A stretch of 64,000 nucleotides of DNA from Anaerococcus lactolyticus ATCC 51172 (GTDB lineage Bacteria; Bacillota; Clostridia; Tissierellales; Peptoniphilaceae). The stretch covers positions 281,928 through 345,927 of the forward strand of contig NZ_GG666046.1 in the NCBI RefSeq assembly GCF_000156575.1. The letters are read 5' to 3'. The position numbers and the translations under genes are program-made. The notes below the pieces were generated by a model, which saw nothing but the letters and a program-made list of their open reading frames with translations, was not told the origin of the DNA and made no database searches. Below, in pieces: positions 58,754 through 64,000 of this stretch (position 1 is the first letter of the stretch; each line of letters opens with the position of its first letter).

Positions 58754-61700
58754 ATTAATAATATCAGAGGTGGCGGAAAATGCTAGCTCCTACCTTTACA
58801 AAAAAATCGAAGAGAGGCTTGATAAGGGGAAAAAATCCATCCTAATTGTACCTGAACAGTACACCTTGGAGACTGATATAAACTTCCTAGAGGCTGTAAA
58901 ATACAAGGCAGTAATGGATGCCAAGGTCCTATCCTTTTCATCCTTTGCGAGCTTTTTTATGGACAACTTTACCGAGGGTAAACTCGAATTTTTGAACAAG
59001 GAAGGCAAGGTTTTACTCCTAACCAATATCCTCCAAGACCTCAAAGACGATTTGAAATTATTTGAAAACTCCTACCAAAACATTGACTTTATTAATTCGA
59101 TTGTTGGCTTGATTTCAAATTTTAAAGATAATAACTTTGATGAAGGATTTTTTGCAAGTATTTTTAATAGCGACATATCCGAGATTTCAAAAATAAAATT
59201 TGAGGAAATAAAATTAATCCTCGACACCTACCAAAAGGAGCTAGAGGGAAAATATTTTGACAAGGAAGACATCCTAAGTTTTGTGGCAGCAAATCTGGAT
59301 AAAACTGATCTTCTTGATGGCTACGAGATTTTTATCGACAAGTTTGACTTCTTTGAGGAAAGAAAGCTTGACCTAATTTCTGCCCTATACAATAAGGGAC
59401 TCAACCTAAATATTTCCCTAAATATCGACCCTAAATTTATCTCAAATCCCCTAGTTAGACCAGAAATTTTCGACGGCTCGGCTAGGACTTTTGACTTATT
59501 TAGGCAAGATTTTGAAAGTGAAGTCATAAATCTACCATCAAATCCTAAGACAGTTGACCTCGACCACCTAAGGATAAATTTTGAAACTTATAGGCCAGCG
59601 CCTTTTGAAAAAAATCCAGAGAATATCAAAATATATGAGTCGATTTCAACAAAGTCTGAAGTCACTAACATGGCTCTTTTGATAAATAAAATTATAAAGA
59701 CTAATCCAGATATCCGTTATAAGGACATGGCAGTTTATCTTACAGATCCTGACCAGTACGAAAATGAGCTGATAAAAACTTTCTCAAGATATGAAATTCC
59801 AATCTTTCTCGACAAGAGGAGGAAGATGGCAGATAACCATATCATCAAAACTTTTTTGGCTCTTTTAAGGCTAAAGGTGAATAATTTTAGGCAAGAAGAT
59901 CTGTTTTATATCCTAAATTCAAAGCTAATCGGGATTTCTGATAAAGATGCCAACGCCCTAATAAATTTCTTGACCTATAGGAAAATCAAGGGGTCTATGT
60001 TTGAAAATGACAAGTACTTTGCCATGGACGAAGATTTTTACGAAAAAAATTTGGTAAATGACCCCAAAAAAGATGAAAAAATCGCAAAAAAGCGTGAAGA
60101 ATACGACCATGTGAACTTAGTCAGGGCAAAAATTTTGCACCTAACCAAGGGTCTTGATAAGAAAAATATGACAGTTAAGGACCTTGCTACAAAGATTTTT
60201 AAAATGATTGCCGATTCTGACATCAAAAAAAGCATCAACGCCTTTCAAGCCAAACTTTTGGAGAATGCTGACCTTGATGATTACAAGGAAAATGAGCAGA
60301 TTTGGGATGAGTTTGTGGCAATTTTAGACCAGCTAGTCTTATTGATGGGCGACAGGAGCCTTCCTCTTAGCAGGGTCGTAACCATAGTTGAAGCAGTCAC
60401 CAGAGATATACAAATCGGACTTATTCCACCATCTAAGGACCATTTGATTGTCACAGATTTTGCGAGAGATAGGGTTTCAAACAAAAAAATAAATATTTTA
60501 CTCGGTATGGACGATGCGTATTTTCCAAGCCAAAAGGCCAAGGACTACCTCATCAGTCCAGATGAGATGGAAGAATTAGAAAAGGCAAAGATTGACCTTA
60601 AACTCTACGCCAAGGACCGCGACAGGGCAGAGCTTTTAAGCCTATATAAGATTATTTCAAGGAGTGATAAATTGATTTTCTCCTACGCTCTGTCTGACAA
60701 GGAAGGCAAGGACTTAAACGAAAGTTTGGTCATCCGAGATATAAGAAAAATTTTCCCTAAGCTTAAGAAAAATATCTTGCTAGACCCAAGGGCAGAAGAT
60801 GCGATTTTTGCGAGAGAAAGCCTTAAAAAATACACCCTTGCTGTCTTAAATAAGCTTGCCAACAAGGAAAAAATCACCGACAAAGACAAGCAAATTGCCA
60901 CAGCTTTCATGGAATATCTTAGGGAAAATCAAGAGAAGGACGAGAATAAGCTCACCTACGACAAGGTTAAAAAAGGCCTATTTTATACCAACGACAAGCT
61001 AGCTCTGGCAGATGAGCTTAGGAAGGTCCTCTACAAAAAGCACGCCTATTCGGTATCAGAAATTGAAACCTATTCGGCTTGCCCTTACAAACATTTCATA
61101 GCCTACGGCCTAAGGCCAGATGTGGAAAAAGAATTTGATGTGGATGCCCTCGATATAGGAAATATTGTCCACAAGTCTTTTGAGGACCTATCAAGACTTA
61201 TCAAGGACATGGACCTAGATGAGGTAGATTTTTCAGAAATTGACAAGCTTTTAGATGAAAAATTCAATGAAGGGATTGATGAAAACCTCGATTCCACTAG
61301 GAAGGATAGCCCAAAGAATAAATATATCCTAAAAAATATCAACCAGGCTGCCAAGAGAAATACCAGGCAGATTGTCGACCAGCTAAAAAGAGGCGATTTC
61401 AAACTCGAATACTTCGAGCAAGCCTTTGACAAGGGCGGATTTTTTGACCCGGTATATGTGGATGAGGAAAATTATTTGAGGGGCAGGATAGACAGGATAG
61501 ATATGGCAGGAAACTTGGTGAGGGTAATTGACTACAAGACTGGCTCAAAGGCCTTCAACCTCGCCGCTATCCTAAATGGCAAGGACTTGCAACTTATTAT
61601 TTATATGATTGCTGTAAGTGACGATAAGAAAAACCTAGAACCAATAGGTGCCTTTTATATTTCCCTCAAGGATGAAATAGAAAATTTTGGAGATTCGATT

Positions 61701-62093
61701 GCTGATGAAGAAAAAATCTCAGCGAGTCTTGATAAGAAATTTGCCCTAGATGGCATCCTTCTTGACACTGACGGCAAGGCTCTTACCCTCATGGATAGGC
61801 AATCCAATGGCAAGACTTCTTCTATTGTAAGAAACAGAAAATCTTACAAGATAAGCAAGGAAGACTTTGCCAAGCTTAGCGACTTTATAAAAAATATGGT
61901 AAAAGATTTGATCAAGGATATAAAGGCTGGCAAAATCAACCTCGCCCCCCTCAGAGAGGATAAAAATTATTCCTCCTGCACCTATTGCGATTACAAGGGG
62001 ATTTGCAAGTTTGACAAGACCATTGACAGCTTTAGGTTTAGGGATATGGATAAAAATCTCACCATAGAAGACTTGGAGGCAGAAAATGACTGA
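58746..62093 (+). CDS. addB: ATP-dependent helicase/nuclease subunit AddB
   Basis: A 1115-residue AddB: N-terminal inactivated helicase-like part (IIVPEQYTLE in degenerate Walker region, about 34-44), C-terminal RecB-type nuclease with VIDYKTG near 928, and the four Fe-S cysteines C779, C1078, C1081 and C1087. It processes double-strand ends with AddA for recombination. The start overlaps sbcC. Confidence 0.93.
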   Translation: MIRLIISEVAENASSYLYKKIEERLDKGKKSILIVPEQYTLETDINFLEAVKYKAVMDAKVLSFSSFASFFMDNFTEGKLEFLNKEGKVLLLTNILQDLKDDLKLFENSYQNIDFINSIVGLISNFKDNNFDEGFFASIFNSDISEISKIKFEEIKLILDTYQKELEGKYFDKEDILSFVAANLDKTDLLDGYEIFIDKFDFFEERKLDLISALYNKGLNLNISLNIDPKFISNPLVRPEIFDGSARTFDLFRQDFESEVINLPSNPKTVDLDHLRINFETYRPAPFEKNPENIKIYESISTKSEVTNMALLINKIIKTNPDIRYKDMAVYLTDPDQYENELIKTFSRYEIPIFLDKRRKMADNHIIKTFLALLRLKVNNFRQEDLFYILNSKLIGISDKDANALINFLTYRKIKGSMFENDKYFAMDEDFYEKNLVNDPKKDEKIAKKREEYDHVNLVRAKILHLTKGLDKKNMTVKDLATKIFKMIADSDIKKSINAFQAKLLENADLDDYKENEQIWDEFVAILDQLVLLMGDRSLPLSRVVTIVEAVTRDIQIGLIPPSKDHLIVTDFARDRVSNKKINILLGMDDAYFPSQKAKDYLISPDEMEELEKAKIDLKLYAKDRDRAELLSLYKIISRSDKLIFSYALSDKEGKDLNESLVIRDIRKIFPKLKKNILLDPRAEDAIFARESLKKYTLAVLNKLANKEKITDKDKQIATAFMEYLRENQEKDENKLTYDKVKKGLFYTNDKLALADELRKVLYKKHAYSVSEIETYSACPYKHFIAYGLRPDVEKEFDVDALDIGNIVHKSFEDLSRLIKDMDLDEVDFSEIDKLLDEKFNEGIDENLDSTRKDSPKNKYILKNINQAAKRNTRQIVDQLKRGDFKLEYFEQAFDKGGFFDPVYVDEENYLRGRIDRIDMAGNLVRVIDYKTGSKAFNLAAILNGKDLQLIIYMIAVSDDKKNLEPIGAFYISLKDEIENFGDSIADEEKISASLDKKFALDGILLDTDGKALTLMDRQSNGKTSSIVRNRKSYKISKEDFAKLSDFIKNMVKDLIKDIKAGKINLAPLREDKNYSSCTYCDYKGICKFDKTIDSFRFRDMDKNLTIEDLEAEND

Positions 62094-64000
62094 ACTTAGG
62101 TTAACCGACGGTCAAAGGACTGCGATTTACGAAAGAGATAAAAATATAATAGTATCTGCCGCAGCAGGTTCGGGCAAGACCATGGTCCTTGTTAATAGGG
62201 TGATTTCAATGATGGTTGAGGAAGGAATCGACATAGACAAGATGATAATAGTCACCTTCACTAACAAGAGTGCCCAAGACATGAAGGATAAGATAAGAGA
62301 AGCTCTAGAAAAAAGAGCGACCGACTTTGACCCAGCCTTCATAAAAAGGCAGTTTAAACTTCTCAAACTCGCCCAAATCAAGACCCTCCACTCTTTTTGC
62401 TCCGATATGCTAAGGGAAAATTTCTATTACTTAGACAAGCTTAGCCCAAACTTCAAGGTTATGCCTGACTCTACAGGCAAAATCTACATGGCTGATGCCA
62501 TTGACGAGGTTTTTGACAGACAATACGAAAAAATGGACCCAGACTTTGTCTATTTCTTGCAAAATTTTTCGGGCGAAAGGTCTGACTACAATGCCAAGCA
62601 AATAATTCTTTTGACCTACCAAAAAATTGTCGGCATGATAGACGGGTTAAAGTGGCTAGAAGAAGCCAAGGATAGGGGAGAAAACCTCGGATACTTCAAA
62701 GACTTTATCAGACACAGGTTTGATTTGACCTTACAGAGGATTGAAAATCTTGGAGCGAGACTAAATCCAATCCTACCTGCCACAGCAGTGAATTTGCTTG
62801 CAGAGGACTATGAAATGCTCGCTGGCATCAGAGACCAAATTGATGACTGGGACAATTTTTCTAAGGCCCTTGCTAACAAAAAGTACGCAACCTTTGCAAA
62901 AAAAATCAAAACCGAAATAGGTGATGATGACCTAGTCAATGAAATAAACTCGGCAAGAGATGCCTACAAGGCCGAGATTAAGGAGCTTGAGGGGCTAATA
63001 GTAAATACAGATGCCAAGGCTCTTGACTTTATAAGGACCAAGGAAGACGTGCTTTTTAGGGAGCTTTACAAACTCACCAAGGACTTTAAAGAGACCTTTG
63101 ATAAGAAAAAATCTGCCAAAGACTACCTTGACTTCAACGACTTGGAACACGAATTTATATCCTTGCTCGATAATCAAACTGCCAGGGAAAAATTAAGGGC
63201 CAAGTACAAGTATATTTTCTTTGACGAGTACCAAGACTCAAATGAAATCCAAAACTATATCGTTGATAAATTAAAATCTGACAGAAACCTATTTTTTGTA
63301 GGCGACGTCAAGCAATCAATCTACGGTTTTAGGAGGGCAAGGCCAGATTTATTTATAGAAAAACTCGACTCTTACGAAAAAGAAAAAGAATCAATGAGGA
63401 TAAACCTCAACGAAAACTTCAGGACCGATAGGCTAATTCTAGACTTTAACAACTACATCTTTGACAGGCTCATGACCAAGGAGATGGCAGATATTGACTA
63501 CAAAAAGGGTGGTCACAGGCTAAATTACGGCAAGGAAGAAAAGGACCTTTTGGATTCTGCAAGAGTTGGGGTCAAGGTCTTGGCTAAGTCTGTCAGAGAA
63601 GAAACCTATCTGGCAAGCCTAATCAAAGACTTGCTTGCCGAAGGCTACGAGTACAGGGATATAGCCATTCTCCTAAGAAATGGTACCGAATCCTACAAGT
63701 ACGAAGAGGCCTTCAAGAAGGCAGACATCCCCTACTTCAATGATATATCCAAGGTTTCCACCCAGGCGAGTGAGGTAGGATTTTTTATAAACCTATTGAA
63801 ATACCTCACAAACCCCAATGACGACATCATTTTGCTTTCAGTCTTAAGGTCTGTTATCTTCGACATTGACGAGGACGACTTGGCGAGGATTAAACTAGCA
63901 TTCGCTTCCTATAAATTTTACGAAGCCTTTGATGCCTATAACAAGGAAGATGAGCTTTATGAAAAAATCAAAAAATTCAAAGCCCTAATCGAGGACTTAA
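62086..64000 (+). CDS. addA: ATP-dependent helicase/nuclease subunit AddA (truncated by window end)
   Basis: An open frame from ATG 62086 to the end of the window, about 638 codons, behind TGGAGG and overlapping addB by 8 bases. UvrD-type helicase motifs: Q-motif LTDGQRTAI, Walker A AAAGSGKT (25-32), TFTNKSAQDM, TLHSFCSDML, Walker B FFDEYQD (D380-E381), GDVKQSIYGFR. The C-terminal helicase motifs and nuclease lie beyond 64000. AddAB resects double-strand ends. Confidence 0.95.
   Translation, partial: MTELRLTDGQRTAIYERDKNIIVSAAAGSGKTMVLVNRVISMMVEEGIDIDKMIIVTFTNKSAQDMKDKIREALEKRATDFDPAFIKRQFKLLKLAQIKTLHSFCSDMLRENFYYLDKLSPNFKVMPDSTGKIYMADAIDEVFDRQYEKMDPDFVYFLQNFSGERSDYNAKQIILLTYQKIVGMIDGLKWLEEAKDRGENLGYFKDFIRHRFDLTLQRIENLGARLNPILPATAVNLLAEDYEMLAGIRDQIDDWDNFSKALANKKYATFAKKIKTEIGDDDLVNEINSARDAYKAEIKELEGLIVNTDAKALDFIRTKEDVLFRELYKLTKDFKETFDKKKSAKDYLDFNDLEHEFISLLDNQTAREKLRAKYKYIFFDEYQDSNEIQNYIVDKLKSDRNLFFVGDVKQSIYGFRRARPDLFIEKLDSYEKEKESMRINLNENFRTDRLILDFNNYIFDRLMTKEMADIDYKKGGHRLNYGKEEKDLLDSARVGVKVLAKSVREETYLASLIKDLLAEGYEYRDIAILLRNGTESYKYEEAFKKADIPYFNDISKVSTQASEVGFFINLLKYLTNPNDDIILLSVLRSVIFDIDEDDLARIKLAFASYKFYEAFDAYNKEDELYEKIKKFKALIEDL

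Overview
The window is 64 kb of AT-rich Gram-positive DNA with strong AAGGAGG-type ribosome binding sites, short intergenic gaps and many intrinsic terminators. The gene set includes pyruvate formate-lyase, hybrid cluster protein, flavodiiron protein, a membrane pyrophosphatase and lactate oxidation genes. It points to a strictly anaerobic fermentative Firmicute. The protein style most resembles Peptoniphilaceae/Tissierellia such as Anaerococcus; this is a judgement from memory, not a database result. Nothing suggests a plasmid or an intact prophage: this is ordinary chromosome with small accessory islands.

Layout. 1-7.4 kb: redox and fermentation genes. A Crp/Fnr regulator lies downstream of hcp on the minus strand, and pflB-pflA-crp is on the plus strand. 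Each operon carries its own palindrome centred about 41.5 bp before the inferred transcription start. 7.4-13.2 kb: a YkvI-like membrane protein, an ABC_trans_CmpB-type membrane protein that probably starts at ATT, a methyltransferase, and a sugar-nucleotide dehydrogenase / TIM barrel / P1-peptidase operon. 13.8-24.3 kb: a co-directional block lrgA-lrgB, two ArsA-like ATPases, two LUD-family lactate oxidation genes, a polyprenyl synthase, MenA-like and UbiE-like enzymes, and FixC-FixX. It reads as a lactate-to-quinone module with its own quinone finishing enzymes. 24.4-28.5 kb: an SDR reductase, rpsF-ssb-rpsR and hppA. 28.6-29.9 kb: a decayed phage or plasmid remnant beside a tRNA-Leu(AAG) gene.

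30-37 kb: ispE-murI-ppx-ppk1, a VanY-type peptidase, ridA, a set of hairpin repeats and a NUDIX enzyme. 37.5-45.3 kb: a small membrane protein, aldehyde dehydrogenase, flavodiiron protein (minus strand), an acyl-CoA dehydrogenase fused to an ETF-alpha domain, an NAD synthetase that has lost its glutaminase cysteine, and a phosphoesterase whose stop codon lies inside a tRNA-Arg(CCG) gene. 45.4-49.3 kb: a RelBE-like toxin-antitoxin pair, then a Fur-family (probably Zur) regulator divergent from znuA-znuC-znuB, with a 7-1-7 operator between them.

49.6-53.8 kb: a CPBP protease, then a compact three-gene operon: a PolC-like protein lacking the polymerase active site, a WYL-domain regulator, and a PUA/EVE-like protein with a PD-(D/E)XK-like domain. 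This operon looks like an uncharacterised defence or genome-maintenance system and is the best candidate here for an undescribed system. 53.9-64 kb: yaaA-sbcD-sbcC-addB-addA, overlapping DNA-repair genes, with addA running off the end.

All start choices, promoters and operators were read by eye. No alignment, folding or search was run.
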